A stretch of DNA of 50,002 bases from Streptococcus cristatus (GCF_003943815.1 NZ_RJNA01000005.1:1-50002); one strand, 5' to 3'. Shown: positions 25,498 through 34,570, numbered from the stretch's first letter. Numbers and translations are program-made. Notes: generated from the letters alone by a model not told the origin.

Positions 25498-25956
25498 TTA
25501 ATTTCCTTTTCTATCTAATTGCTGCAAAATTTTCCGTAACATTCTGGCTCTAATCCTCGGAGCCTCTGCTCCTAAGACAGCATCGCTGGCACTCGCTAGG
25601 AGCAGATCTCCCTCACGCTGGCCAATAATTTTTTCATCAAAGAGCAGCTGCAAAATATCTGAAAAAACTGGCTGGCTGAGCGACTCACCAACATTGGCCA
25701 ACAAATCAGACAGCATTTGGTGCCGATCGGAAAATTCAATCTTACCAATCCTGATATAGCCACCGCCGCCGCGCTTGCTTTCAACGATATAGCCCCGGCT
25801 CTCCGTAAAGCGTGTCTTAATCACATAATTGATCTGACTCGGAACCACCTGAAAAACATCAGCTAACTCACTGCGCTTCAGCTCGACCATGCCCGCCTGC
25901 GCCAAAATTCTTTTGATATATTCTTCTATACTATCCGAGGTATTTTTGATGCCCAT
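25498..25956 (-). CDS. ctsR: Heat-shock repressor CtsR
   Basis: A 152-residue dimeric repressor of class III heat-shock genes. The N-terminal helix-turn-helix (ELADVFQVVPSQINYVIKTRF) is followed by the glycine-rich wing RGGGGYIRI that reads the minor groove, both invariant in CtsR. The C-terminal helical domain mediates dimerisation and ClpC-linked degradation. It controls its own operon through a matching box at 26011-26027. Confidence 0.97.
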   Translation of the reverse strand: MGIKNTSDSIEEYIKRILAQAGMVELKRSELADVFQVVPSQINYVIKTRFTESRGYIVESKRGGGGYIRIGKIEFSDRHQMLSDLLANVGESLSQPVFSDILQLLFDEKIIGQREGDLLLASASDAVLGAEAPRIRARMLRKILQQLDRKGN

Positions 25957-26010
25957 GATATACCTTTCTATCTGTTATATCTAAAAATAAGCATTCAAGT
26001 CTTCTCTAAC

Positions 26011-26034
26011 ATTGACTATCTTTGACTATTATAC
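26011..26034 (-). promoter_or_regulatory. ctsR promoter and CtsR operator
   Basis: On the minus strand TATAAT (26029-26034) is followed at once by heptads AGTCAAA and AGTCAAT separated by GAT (26011-26027), matching the CtsR consensus RGTCAAA-NAN-RGTCAAA. The operator covers the transcription start. The -35 is poor (TTCAAA). Confidence 0.88.
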
Positions 26035-26135
26035 CGAAAAAATCTATTTTTTGAAAGAAAAAGAAGTACCAGAAAGCTTGAAAATATCTGATAATTCAGA
26101 GTAATGAAAAAGATTGATGAACGGGATAAAAAAGA

Positions 26136-26173
26136 GTGTAAACGCTTGCTTTTTGCTTTTAAAGACTTATAAT
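26136..26173 (+). promoter_or_regulatory. Promoter with candidate cre site
   Basis: TTGCTT (26146-26151), 16-bp spacer, TATAAT (26168-26173). Positions 26136-26150 match the catabolite response element WTGNAANCGNWNNCW at all but the first base and overlap the -35, which predicts repression by CcpA. Confidence 0.5.
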
Positions 26174-26244
26174 AAAGGTGTAAAAGTGTGGTTTTTACAC
26201 CATCAACCGTATCCAAACAATCATCATCAAAAGGAGGTTTTCAA

Positions 26245-26595
26245 ATGAAAATAAACTGGCTCAACTATACCCATCATGTACTTAGCTGCCTGTTTGTCAC
26301 TCTGAGTATCTTGACAATTTTTTCTGCCGAGTATGTCGTTTTCCCAACGAGCCTTCTTCTAGGCTGTCTCCTCATTCCTCTGCTCTTTGAGCAGCACTTA
26401 CTCAGTCGCCGAATGACTTGGGGCCTCAGCGTTTTCTTTGCCATTCTTGCCTTTGCCCTTCTCTTTGTCATCAAAACCAATCATATCTCCCTTAGCTATC
26501 CAGCAACAACCCTTCTTCTTTTTGTACTGGCAAGCCTGAGTTTTTCAAACTCCTTTATCCTTCACAAACATAAAGAACAAAAGGCCGCTAGATAA
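26245..26595 (+). CDS. Small four-helix membrane protein
   Basis: A 116-residue hydrophobic protein with about four transmembrane helices (residues 11-27, 32-47, 57-73, 82-101) and a basic tail HKHKEQKAAR. I do not recognise the family. The frame is open to 26188, but ATG 26245 has a perfect AAAGGAGG ribosome binding site. It has its own promoter with a candidate cre element and its own terminator, so it is a single-gene unit divergent from ctsR-clpC. Confidence 0.6.
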   Translation: MKINWLNYTHHVLSCLFVTLSILTIFSAEYVVFPTSLLLGCLLIPLLFEQHLLSRRMTWGLSVFFAILAFALLFVIKTNHISLSYPATTLLLFVLASLSFSNSFILHKHKEQKAAR

Positions 26596-26607
26596 AGCTA
26601 TCCAATA

Positions 26608-26658
26608 AAAAGTGTGGAAACAACATGAGCTCGAAAGAGCTATGGATTCCACACTTTT
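26608..26658 (+). terminator. Terminator after the small membrane protein gene
   Basis: AAAAGTGTGGAA (26608-26619) pairs with TTCCACACTTTT (26647-26658), with a second hairpin AGCTC-GAAA-GAGCT inside the loop. Confidence 0.85.
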
Positions 26659-26861
26659 CTTATTCTATAAGGAGCTGGATGGTAGCTAAAAATTCTTAAA
26701 TGATTCGCCCACGCTGCCAGCCTAAACTAGACTTTCAGAAAATTTTCTCCTCTCTATTTTCCTACTTTCATTTTCTTTTTAATTATATTATAATAGTTGG
26801 CAAACACATTTTCCAATCTAATTACTTTAAAAAATGATAGTATTCTACGAAGGAGGGCATT

Positions 26862-27734
26862 ATGATGGATTTGGGCCAATTGCACAAAACTACTGAATAT
26901 AAGAATCAAGGGACCCCCTATTCTCTGACGCGGACCATTACGGAAAACGGCCAGCCTGACATCCTTTTCCACTGGCACACCGATGTTGAAATCATTTACG
27001 TCCACGAGGGAAGCGCCCAATTTCATATCGACGATCATTATTTTAACAGTCACAAGGGCGATATTGTCCTGATTCGTCCCAATGCCCTTCACTCCATTCA
27101 TCCGATTGAGCAGCAGCGCCACTACATGGATGCCATTAACTTTCACTTGGACTTAATGGGCTATTCGGCCATGGACCATGCTAGTATCCACTATTTACAG
27201 CCTCTCTACAATGGTCAACTGGACTTTGTCCATGTCATCAAGCCGACTGATCAAGCCTATGAGGAAATTCGCCAATGCCTGCTGGCTACTATGGAAACCG
27301 GTTATTGCCAAAAGAAATACTATGAATTCCAACTCAAGGCCCAGCTCAATCAGCTCTTCTACTTGCTTTTTGAAAACGGCTATATCGTCTCCAAGGAGCT
27401 ATCTGCCGAGGGCTACCGCAAGGAAGAAAAAATTCGGTCTATCATCGACTATATCAATGAGCATTATCAGGAAGAACTCTCTATTGATCAGCTGTCTGGC
27501 ATCTGCGGCTACAGTCCGACGCACTTCATGAATTTCTTCAAAAAACATCTGGGCGTTTCTTGCATTGAATATCTGATTCAATTCCGCCTGCGCAAGGCTG
27601 CCGAGCTCCTCCAGCACTCCACTCTGTCAGTTCTAGAAATCTCCAGCCAGTCTGGTTTTAATAACCTTTCTAATTTCAACCGACAATTTAAAAAATACTA
27701 TCAAATGACACCTAGTCAGTATCGAAGAAAATAA
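26862..27734 (+). CDS. AraC-family transcriptional regulator
   Basis: A 290-residue regulator. The N-terminal cupin-like sensor domain (about 20-110; FHWHTDVEIIYVHEGSAQF, GDIVLIRPNALHSI) is followed by a C-terminal pair of helix-turn-helix motifs (about 190-290; LSIDQLSGICGYSPTHFMNFFKK and SVLEISSQSGFNNLSNFNRQFKKYYQMTPSQYRR), the AraC/XylS signature. The His-rich cupin suggests a sugar or small metabolite ligand. No target operon is adjacent, so its regulon is unknown. RBS GGAGGG; either of two consecutive ATG codons may be used. Confidence 0.92.
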   Translation: MMDLGQLHKTTEYKNQGTPYSLTRTITENGQPDILFHWHTDVEIIYVHEGSAQFHIDDHYFNSHKGDIVLIRPNALHSIHPIEQQRHYMDAINFHLDLMGYSAMDHASIHYLQPLYNGQLDFVHVIKPTDQAYEEIRQCLLATMETGYCQKKYYEFQLKAQLNQLFYLLFENGYIVSKELSAEGYRKEEKIRSIIDYINEHYQEELSIDQLSGICGYSPTHFMNFFKKHLGVSCIEYLIQFRLRKAAELLQHSTLSVLEISSQSGFNNLSNFNRQFKKYYQMTPSQYRRK

Positions 27735-27736
27735 GG

Positions 27737-27766
27737 AAATCTCCCGTCAGCTGATTGGAGATTTTT
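27737..27766 (+). terminator. AraC gene terminator
   Basis: AAATCTCC pairs with GGAGATTT, followed by T run. Confidence 0.8.
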
Positions 27767-27785
27767 TATCTGAACAGGATGAATA

Positions 27786-27818
27786 AAAAAACGAACAGAC
27801 TAAATATCTGTTCGTTTT
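27786..27818 (-). terminator. clpL terminator
   Basis: AAAACGAACAG pairs with CTGTTCGTTTT around a 9-nt loop; T run on the minus strand. Confidence 0.85.
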
Positions 27819-27843
27819 ACGGGATTTTGAAAGTTATAGGTAG

Positions 27844-29958
27844 TTATTCTGCTGATTTTTCACGGATAACCAAGACACCATCTTCCATATCTGCAGTCAG
27901 GTGCTTAGCATCTAGATTATCCAAGTGGAAGTCGGTCACCTTGTCACGAATTTGCTGCTCGATGACACGGCGGAGCGGACGAACGCCCATGACTTGGTCA
28001 TAACCAGCATCACGTAGGAATTCCTTAGCTGCATCAGATACAGCCAGATCAATTTCCTTCTTGCTCAAGGTTTGATTTACTTCAACCAGCATGAGATTCA
28101 CAATCTCCATCAGGTCTTCTTTCTTGAGATGAGAGAACTCAATAACCGCATTGAAACGATTGAGGAATTCTGGGCGGAAATAATGTTTGAGTCGATCCAT
28201 CAGCTCAGGCTTTTCTGCATCCTCTTCCAGACCTGCTTCATAGCCAAAGCCTGCATTGGAAGTCGCAATGATGACCGTGTTCTTGAAGTTGACTGTGTTA
28301 CCTTGACCATCTGTCAAACGACCGTCATCCAGAACTTGAAGGAGAAGAGTAATCACTTGTGGATCCGCCTTTTCAATCTCATCCAAGAGAATGATAGAAT
28401 ATGGATTGCGGCGCACACGCTCAGTCAGGGTATTGTTGTTATCATCATAGCCGACATAACCAGCAGTCGTACCAATCAACTTAGAAACGGCTGTGCGGTC
28501 ACTGTATTCAGACATATCCAGACGGATGATAGCATCCTTGGTACCGAACATATCTAGAGCTAGTTGTTTAGCCAGCTCAGTCTTTCCGACACCAGTTGGA
28601 CCAACGAAGAGGAAGCTGCCAATCGGACGGTTGCCCTCATCAAATCCTGCACGGTTGCGGCGGATAGCTCTAGCCACAGCTTCTACAGCCTTGTCTTGGC
28701 CGATGACTTTGGCTTTGAGACGGTCATTCATGCCCTTGAGGCGCTCAATGTCGCTAGCACCCATTTGAGATACGGGCACACCCGTCATCCGTTCAACAGA
28801 TTCTGCCACATCATTGACTGTCGCCGTTACCTTCATATCCTCGGTGTGGTTTTGAATTTTCTTTTCCAGCTCTTCAATGCGGGTCTTGGCATTCAGAGCA
28901 GCTTCATAATCTTCTTTTTCAACAGCCGCTTCCTGCTTGTCTTTTTGCTCAGCAATCTCATTTTCAACCGCATGAACATCCGTTACTGGATGTTGAGCTG
29001 CCAAGTGGGCAGCAGTCACATCGACCAGGTCAATGGCCTTATCTGGCAAGCTCCGTTGTGGAATATACTGAACTGAGTAGTCCACAGCCGCTTTCAGCAC
29101 TTCATCCGGCAGGATGACATTGTGGTGCTTTTCGTACAAGTCCCGAATGCCTCGAAGGATCTGATAGGTATCTTCGGCAGACGGTGCGTTGACCTTGACT
29201 TCATTGAAACGACGAGCCAGAGCTGCATTTTTGAGAATGGTGTTGCGGTACTCGTCCTGAGTAGTAGCCCCGATAACGGTCAACTCCCCACGAGAAAGCG
29301 CTGGTTTGAGAATATCCGCTAGCCCCTTAGAGCCACTATCTCCACCAGTAGATCCTGCTCCTAGGATTTGATGGATTTCATCAAAGAAGAGGATGATGTT
29401 GCCAGCTTCCTTGACTTCGTTGACCAAGTTTTGGATATTTTCTTCAAAGCTACCACGATACTGGGTACCAGCTTCCAAGCCAGAAATATCAACAGAAATA
29501 ATTTCCTTGTTCTTGATGGCCGCTGGCACGTCACCATTGACGATAGCCTGAGCCAATCCTTCTACGACAGCTGTCTTACCAACTCCGGCATCGCCAACCA
29601 GAACCGGATTGTTCTTAGTCCGGCGGGAAAGGATTTCAGCAGTTTCTTGGATTTCCTTATTGCGCCCAATAACTGGATCTAGCTTGCCTTCACGCGCTTC
29701 CTGAGTCAGATTGCGACCTAGCTTAGCCAGAATGCCATCTTGCTTAGGCCCATGCGCTCCAGCTTGTCCAGTCTGCTCACCTGCTCCTTGACCAGGGAGC
29801 TTGCCAGTAGCCCGGTACTGAGCAAACTCTTCCGGTGTGACCTCTCTACCATTGATCAAGTAGCGACGATGTTCGCTGTTGTAGCCACCCATGCGCCCCA
29901 TGAGTTGGTTGAAAAGGTCGTCCATATTGTTGAAATTGTTGTAATTGTTGTTCATCAT
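27844..29958 (-). CDS. clpL: Stress ATPase ClpL
   Basis: A 704-residue Hsp100 chaperone found in streptococci, lactobacilli and a few others. An Asn/Met-rich short N-terminus ([21 protein letters not shown]) replaces the Clp N-domain. AAA+ domain 1 has GDAGVGKT (122-129), a coiled-coil middle region spans about 325-380, and AAA+ domain 2 has GPTGVGKT (453-460). The loop that binds ClpP reads AGFGY instead of [LIV]GF, consistent with ClpL working as a ClpP-independent disaggregase linked to heat and penicillin tolerance. The GAGGAAAA ribosome binding site fits either of two adjacent ATGs. It has its own promoter about 300 nt upstream. Confidence 0.95.
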   Translation of the reverse strand: MMNNNYNNFNNMDDLFNQLMGRMGGYNSEHRRYLINGREVTPEEFAQYRATGKLPGQGAGEQTGQAGAHGPKQDGILAKLGRNLTQEAREGKLDPVIGRNKEIQETAEILSRRTKNNPVLVGDAGVGKTAVVEGLAQAIVNGDVPAAIKNKEIISVDISGLEAGTQYRGSFEENIQNLVNEVKEAGNIILFFDEIHQILGAGSTGGDSGSKGLADILKPALSRGELTVIGATTQDEYRNTILKNAALARRFNEVKVNAPSAEDTYQILRGIRDLYEKHHNVILPDEVLKAAVDYSVQYIPQRSLPDKAIDLVDVTAAHLAAQHPVTDVHAVENEIAEQKDKQEAAVEKEDYEAALNAKTRIEELEKKIQNHTEDMKVTATVNDVAESVERMTGVPVSQMGASDIERLKGMNDRLKAKVIGQDKAVEAVARAIRRNRAGFDEGNRPIGSFLFVGPTGVGKTELAKQLALDMFGTKDAIIRLDMSEYSDRTAVSKLIGTTAGYVGYDDNNNTLTERVRRNPYSIILLDEIEKADPQVITLLLQVLDDGRLTDGQGNTVNFKNTVIIATSNAGFGYEAGLEEDAEKPELMDRLKHYFRPEFLNRFNAVIEFSHLKKEDLMEIVNLMLVEVNQTLSKKEIDLAVSDAAKEFLRDAGYDQVMGVRPLRRVIEQQIRDKVTDFHLDNLDAKHLTADMEDGVLVIREKSAE

Positions 29959-30292
29959 TTTTCCTCACTTTTTATACGTTTTATATCATTTTTTCATTTG
30001 CTAAAGTTTCAGATAAGAAATCTCTTTCTTACCTACTGTACATTTATGTTCATATCGGAGATCTTCTCCTATCTACTATTTTACATAACTTATTCTATTT
30101 CCAAAAATTAAGACTCCTTCAGTCTCTTGCTTTATGGATGAGTTGGATCTATTTCAGAAGAATATGATGTTACATAACTTTTAATCCTCCCAAAAATAAT
30201 TGCCTTCCGGCTGTATTCATACCTTCTGATTAAATTTACGTAAACTTTTTGTTTACATTTGTAATTATACATCCTTTTTTACCCCTTGTCAA
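29959..30292 (-). promoter_or_regulatory. clpL promoter and long leader
   Basis: TTGACA (30287-30292), 17-bp spacer, TATAAT (30264-30269) on the minus strand. The predicted start near 30256 leaves a leader of about 298 nt. GTAAAC (30240-30245) and GTTTAC (30251-30256) form an inverted repeat on the start site. No CtsR box or CIRCE is visible. TTACATAACTT occurs at 30081-30091 and 30170-30180 within the leader, and TTACATAATTT at 30311-30321 upstream of the promoter. A short leader frame (MNINVQ, stop) follows an AGGAG near 30060. Confidence 0.7.
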
Positions 30293-30331
30293 TAGGTTTG
30301 AACAAAAAATTTACATAATTTTTTTAAAATC

Positions 30332-30365
30332 AAAAAACTTTCTCCACATAAAAACATGAAGAAAG
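30332..30365 (-). terminator. ABC importer operon terminator
   Basis: CTTTCT (30338-30343) pairs with AGAAAG (30360-30365), with an inner CAT/ATG pairing; TTTTTTG run on the minus strand. Confidence 0.75.
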
Positions 30366-30385
30366 CTTCTCTATTTTGATACAAG

Positions 30386-31150
30386 TTAAATCATATATTC
30401 TACACTATAGCTGGCATCCGACAAAATGCGGGACAGAAACTGTTTGGTCCGCTCTTCCTTCGGACTAGAGAAGAATTCCTGAGGAGGATTTTCTTCGATT
30501 ATGTGACCGCCGTCCATAAAGATGACATGGTTGGCCACATCACGGGCAAAGCTCATCTCATGGGTCACAACGACCATGGTCACTCCCTCCTGAGCCAGCT
30601 GTTTCATGACACTGAGAACTTCACCGACCAGTTCCGGATCTAGAGCCGAAGTTGGCTCATCCAGCAGGATGACATCTGGCTTGACGGCAATGGCACGGGC
30701 AATCCCAATCCGCTGCTGCTGACCGCCTGATAGCTGAGAAGGATAGTAGTCCTTGTAGGCTAAAAGTCCCACGCGCTTCAAAGACTCTTCTGCAATCTCA
30801 AGCGCTTCTTCCCTCGGTATCCTACGAGCTATCACTAAGCCCTCTAAGATATTTTCAAGGGCAGTTTTATTAGCAAAGAGGTTATAATGCTGGAAGACAA
30901 AGGCCGTCTTTCTGCGTATTTCCAAAATTTCCTTTTTGCTAAGTTTAGCCAAATCATAGTCCTTACCAGCCAAAGTCAGCTGGCCGCTATCCGCTTTTTC
31001 TAAGTGATTTAGACAGCGCAGAAATGTTGTTTTCCCAGAGCCTGAGGGTCCCAGAATAACCACAACATCACCTTGATTGACCTTGAGACTGACATCTGCC
31101 AGCACCTGGTGCTCTCCAAATCGTTTGGAGATATGTTTTACTTCTAACAT
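30386..31150 (-). CDS. Polar amino acid ABC transporter ATP-binding protein
   Basis: A 254-residue ABC ATPase with Walker A GPSGSGKT (34-41), signature LSGGQQQR, Walker [13 protein letters not shown] and the H-loop THEM. The sequence belongs to the GlnQ/HisP class that energises polar amino acid uptake (in Gram-positives including cystine, glutamine and arginine). It is the last gene of the operon UroD-like - binding protein - permease - permease - ATPase, with 12 nt to the previous gene. Confidence 0.95.
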   Translation of the reverse strand: MLEVKHISKRFGEHQVLADVSLKVNQGDVVVILGPSGSGKTTFLRCLNHLEKADSGQLTLAGKDYDLAKLSKKEILEIRRKTAFVFQHYNLFANKTALENILEGLVIARRIPREEALEIAEESLKRVGLLAYKDYYPSQLSGGQQQRIGIARAIAVKPDVILLDEPTSALDPELVGEVLSVMKQLAQEGVTMVVVTHEMSFARDVANHVIFMDGGHIIEENPPQEFFSSPKEERTKQFLSRILSDASYSVEYMI

Positions 31151-31162
31151 AATCTTTCCTTC

Positions 31163-31849
31163 CTAAGCAAGAGCGTAGCGCTTTTCCAAGCCCCTAAACA
31201 TCCACTGAATCAAGCCACAGATAATGAGATAAATAACAAAAATTACTAAGTAAGACTCTGAATACTGGTAAGAATGAGAGGCTTCGACCTTAGCCAAAGC
31301 TGTAATATCCTTGACCGTCATGACAAATACCAGTGAGGTCCCCTTAACCAAATTGATAACCAGATTGGCGAGATTGGGCAGGGCAGAACGCAGAGCCTGA
31401 GGAAAAACAATCCTCCAATAAGCTTGAAAATTCGTCAACCCAATCGCCTGAGCTGCTTCTAACTGTCCTTTATCCACTGTCAAAATAGCAGAGCGCAAGA
31501 TTTCCGATAAACTCCCTGTTGTCATCAAACTATAAATGATGAAAGCATAGTAAAGCGGATTGAACTTAAAGACATCTACCTGACTGCCTAGACTTTTGAA
31601 AAATTGATTCAGCAAGCTAGGAAATAGACTGTAGAAAAAGAGGATAAGTAAAATAGGAGGCGTCGCCCGAATGAAGGCTAGATAAACAACCGAAAAAGTT
31701 CGAACACCACGAATTTTATAAATCTGACCTAGAGCCAAGAGCAGAGCCGGAATAAAGCTGAGCAGAATAGCCACTACCATAATGATCAGGGTTACCGGTA
31801 TACCTTTCAAAGTAACCAGAAAGGTATTTACAATATAATTCAAATCCAT
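31163..31849 (-). CDS. Amino acid ABC transporter permease (second)
   Basis: A 228-residue HisM/GlnP-type permease with about five membrane helices. The EAA loop that contacts the ATPase reads EAAQAIGLTNFQAYWRIVFPQAL. Together with the other permease it probably forms a heterodimeric channel. Cystine systems of the TcyLM/YtmLM type have this two-permease arrangement, but the substrate cannot be read directly. It starts 3 nt after the preceding permease gene ends. Confidence 0.93.
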   Translation of the reverse strand: MDLNYIVNTFLVTLKGIPVTLIIMVVAILLSFIPALLLALGQIYKIRGVRTFSVVYLAFIRATPPILLILFFYSLFPSLLNQFFKSLGSQVDVFKFNPLYYAFIIYSLMTTGSLSEILRSAILTVDKGQLEAAQAIGLTNFQAYWRIVFPQALRSALPNLANLVINLVKGTSLVFVMTVKDITALAKVEASHSYQYSESYLVIFVIYLIICGLIQWMFRGLEKRYALA

Positions 31850-31852
31850 GCT

Positions 31853-32545
31853 TTACCTCTCCTTGACTGTCAGACTTTTTTCCAGAAGCTGGGAAGCCAG
31901 CGAAACCACTAGAGCAATCCCCCAGTAAATCAAGGCCACCGCTGTATAGGTTTCGAGGGAATAATTACCCAGATTCCGGCTGATGAGATTTTGCCCCGCT
32001 CCCATGACATCAACTGCTCCAATCGTATAGGCCAGCGCAGCATCCCGCATGAGATTAAGAAAGGCGGTAGTCAAATTGGGCAGGGCGATGCGAAAAGCCT
32101 GTGGCAGAATGATCCGCAGAAAAGTCTGCACTGGTGTCAAGCCAATACTGAGTCCTGCCTCGGTCTGTCCCTTGGGAACAGCAAGATAGGCTGCCTTGAA
32201 GACTTCTGCAATCATGGCCGCAAAGAGCAAAATCATGGTGATAATGACAAACACAGTCCGCGACCAATTATTGATATCCAGCCCCAGCCACCACTTTAAA
32301 AACTCTGGAATGCCATAGAAGACCAAGAAGAGCAAGACAACAGGCGGTGTACACCTAAGGATAAATATATACCCTCTAGCCAGACCAGCAAAAGTCGGCT
32401 CCTCCGCAACTTGAGCCCAAGCCAACAGGCCGCCTAGCAAGGAGCCAATTAAAACCGTCACGAACATAATCCATAAAGTAGTCGGCAAGGCCTGTAACAA
32501 ACCAGGCAGTAGGCCAAAAACACGGGACAAATCATAAGCGACCAT
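31853..32545 (-). CDS. Amino acid ABC transporter permease (first)
   Basis: A 230-residue HisM/GlnP-type permease with about five membrane helices; its EAA loop is EAGLSIGLTPVQTFLRIILPQAF. It partners the next permease gene. The RBS AAAGGAGACC is strong. It lies 21 nt after the substrate-binding protein gene. Confidence 0.93.
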   Translation of the reverse strand: MVAYDLSRVFGLLPGLLQALPTTLWIMFVTVLIGSLLGGLLAWAQVAEEPTFAGLARGYIFILRCTPPVVLLFLVFYGIPEFLKWWLGLDINNWSRTVFVIITMILLFAAMIAEVFKAAYLAVPKGQTEAGLSIGLTPVQTFLRIILPQAFRIALPNLTTAFLNLMRDAALAYTIGAVDVMGAGQNLISRNLGNYSLETYTAVALIYWGIALVVSLASQLLEKSLTVKER

Positions 32546-32566
32546 ACGGTCTCCTTTCTCCAGCTT

Positions 32567-33451
32567 TTAGTCTTTATCTACATAAGAAAAGACATCTTCA
32601 CCAAAGTATTTTTCCGATAATTTAGAGAGTGTCCCATCTTTCTCCAGCTCTTTAATAGCCTTTTCATAGGCTTTGGCAAACTCCTCATTCTTTTTATCTT
32701 TATGAATGAGTGGATAGGTAGGGATACCCTTGTAAGGGAACCAACTCAGCTGATCCGCATACTGATGGTAGGAACCTGCCTTGTCTGTGACAGCTTTTTC
32801 AAAGGACAATTTGATATCAAAGAAGGCATCATAGCGACCTTCCAAGACCCAAGCATAGGCATCCGCTATCTGAAAAGACTCTGCTGCGGTCAACTCAATT
32901 GGGCTAGCGCTGTGCTTTTTGTTGTACTCTTCAATCACTGTCCATTGAGCATTCTGTGGCGAAATCGGCACCAATTTTCCTTTTTCTTTGGCAAAATCAT
33001 CAATATTTTTAAATTTATTTGCGTCTGCTTTTCGAATGGTGAAGCCGATGATACTAGCTCCGATAGGACTTTCTGGAATGATGAACTTCTTCGCCCGCTC
33101 TTCGGTGTACCAAGCTCCCTTGGTTCCGATATCATATTTCCCAGATTCCAAACCAATCAAAAGATCTTCGTCACTGGTGCCAGTATATTCGAACTGATAA
33201 TCTGGCAATTTTTCATCAATGGCCTTGAGTACTGCTACTTCATACCCATCTGACTGGCCTTTTTCGTCCAAAAAGTCGTAAGGAACGTAGTTTTGCGTAT
33301 GAGCTACTTTTAAAGTCGTGACCTTGTCACTGCCTGATGTCGCACTACTCGCCTTGCTGGACGAAGCCCCTGTCAAGGTCCGTCCCAAATAAGTTGCGGC
33401 AACAATAGCAATCACAGCTGCTCCACCGATAATCCATTTTTTCTTACTCAT
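32567..33451 (-). CDS. Amino acid ABC transporter substrate-binding protein without lipobox
   Basis: A 294-residue family 3 (SBP_bac_3) binding protein: NYVPYDFLDEKGQSDGYEVAVLKAI and GLESGKYDIGTKG are typical of the ligand-binding lobes. The N-terminus (residues 6-23, WIIGGAAVIAIVAATYLG) is hydrophobic but contains no Cys, so it is held by an uncleaved anchor or released by a type I signal peptidase, instead of being a lipoprotein. A Ser/Ala/Lys linker follows. The operon position with two permeases and an ATPase is standard. Substrate candidates are cystine or modified sulfur amino acids. Confidence 0.9.
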   Translation of the reverse strand: MSKKKWIIGGAAVIAIVAATYLGRTLTGASSSKASSATSGSDKVTTLKVAHTQNYVPYDFLDEKGQSDGYEVAVLKAIDEKLPDYQFEYTGTSDEDLLIGLESGKYDIGTKGAWYTEERAKKFIIPESPIGASIIGFTIRKADANKFKNIDDFAKEKGKLVPISPQNAQWTVIEEYNKKHSASPIELTAAESFQIADAYAWVLEGRYDAFFDIKLSFEKAVTDKAGSYHQYADQLSWFPYKGIPTYPLIHKDKKNEEFAKAYEKAIKELEKDGTLSKLSEKYFGEDVFSYVDKD

Positions 33452-33466
33452 TCTTTCGTCTCCTTC

Positions 33467-34465
33467 TTATGCTAAACTCGCTGCTTGGCGAACCCACTCA
33501 ATCCGCTCTGGATCAATATCGCTTGGGATGGTGCAGTCAGCCCCGATAATCAAAGCATCCTTGCCAGCCTCTGCTATCAAGCGCTTAGTTTCATTTTGAA
33601 TAGCTTCTTGGCTACCTGTGTAGAGCAGGCCATCCTTGCCGTTTTCAAAACCACCGAGAACGGTTCGACCGCCAAATAATTTACGACCTTCTGCCAAGCT
33701 GATGCCTTCTGGCCCCACTGCCCAGTTAATAACTTGAGCTGGATAATCTGTGAAAAGATGAACGTCGTTTCGCGCGCCTTCGTAGCCACAAATATGCAGA
33801 ATATTTACTCCGCCAGCTGCATTGGCTGCTTCCAGCACCGCTAATTCACCAGGAGCAATGTAAGCCTTGTAATCTTCGGCCGACACTCGCGCATCCTGAA
33901 TGCTCTGAACGCTGAGGTAAATTCCATCCGCACCAGCTTCCTTGATAATGCGCTCTGTCAGAGCCGCAATATCTTGAGCAATCACATCCAGCACCCGCTT
34001 TGTCACTTTCGCATCCTCTGCTAGAAAATCTGCAATGATGTCATCTCCCCCAGCAACCTTGCCAACCAACCATTTGAAGTAGGTCACCGGAGCAAAAATA
34101 TTGTAAGTAGCAACCAAATCCTCTGTGAAGCCAGCCCTAATCTTTTGAACCTGCTCCACCTGCTCACTGATCCAAGGATGGTCAGCGCCTAGCGGCTCGA
34201 TATCTGCCAAGTCCTTGATAGATTGAACTTTTTTCAAGCGCTCATTCGGATAGGCAAAATAACCATCGCTCATCAGTTTGACAAAGTCTGGCTTGACTTC
34301 TGATAGAAACGCTTGATGACCTGTCAGATTTTTCTCGATAATAGTCTGATTGCCAAAACCAGCCAGCCACTCATCCTCGCTGGTAAAATGATGCCAGAAA
34401 CCAACCGGCACTCGGTCAACTTTCCCCCCCTTAAAGGCTTTTAAAACCAACTCTCTTTTAGACAT
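33467..34465 (-). CDS. UroD-fold protein with H-x-C...C zinc motif (predicted methyltransferase)
   Basis: A 332-residue protein of the uroporphyrinogen decarboxylase superfamily. The opening MSKRELVLKAFKGGKVDRVPVGFW is the family start. H224-x-C226 (ILHICG) and C311 (IIGADC) reproduce the zinc-binding H-x-C...C pattern of the MtaA/MtbA/CmuA methyltransferase branch, which true decarboxylases lack. Streptococci are not expected to synthesise heme, so a methyl-transfer or demethylation role on a thiol substrate is more likely. It is the first gene of an operon with an amino acid ABC importer and lies next to an LLM flavoprotein. RBS AAAAGGAG. The substrate is unknown. Confidence 0.75.
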   Translation of the reverse strand: MSKRELVLKAFKGGKVDRVPVGFWHHFTSEDEWLAGFGNQTIIEKNLTGHQAFLSEVKPDFVKLMSDGYFAYPNERLKKVQSIKDLADIEPLGADHPWISEQVEQVQKIRAGFTEDLVATYNIFAPVTYFKWLVGKVAGGDDIIADFLAEDAKVTKRVLDVIAQDIAALTERIIKEAGADGIYLSVQSIQDARVSAEDYKAYIAPGELAVLEAANAAGGVNILHICGYEGARNDVHLFTDYPAQVINWAVGPEGISLAEGRKLFGGRTVLGGFENGKDGLLYTGSQEAIQNETKRLIAEAGKDALIIGADCTIPSDIDPERIEWVRQAASLA

Positions 34466-34495
34466 ATCTTGCTCCTTTTCAATTTGATTGCTATT

Positions 34496-34540
34496 ATCAT
34501 ATCACTGAAAAGTGGGCTTTCCAAATATATATTTCCTATC
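34496..34540 (-). promoter_or_regulatory. Promoter and upstream AT-rich site of the UroD-ABC operon
   Basis: TTGGAA (34519-34524), 17-bp spacer and TATGAT (34496-34501) on the minus strand. A 20-bp AT-rich element at 34521-34540 overlaps the -35 and has a second copy at 34656-34675 (16 of 20 bases identical, 135 bp away), as expected for an activator with two sites. Confidence 0.6.
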
Positions 34541-34570
34541 AGCCCGATTAAAAATATTTATAAGAGTAAA

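Noticed and set aside
25596..25784. Second frame inside ctsR
   Set aside because: Shadow of ctsR in another frame on the same strand, without start signals.
29959..30300. CtsR box before clpL
   Set aside because: The only candidate heptads (GTCAAT and TTTGAAC near 30288-30303) are in the wrong relative orientation and one belongs to the -35.
33467..34465. Annotation as uroporphyrinogen decarboxylase of heme synthesis
   Set aside because: No other heme gene is nearby, the genus is not expected to make heme, and the H-x-C...C motif points to the methyltransferase branch.
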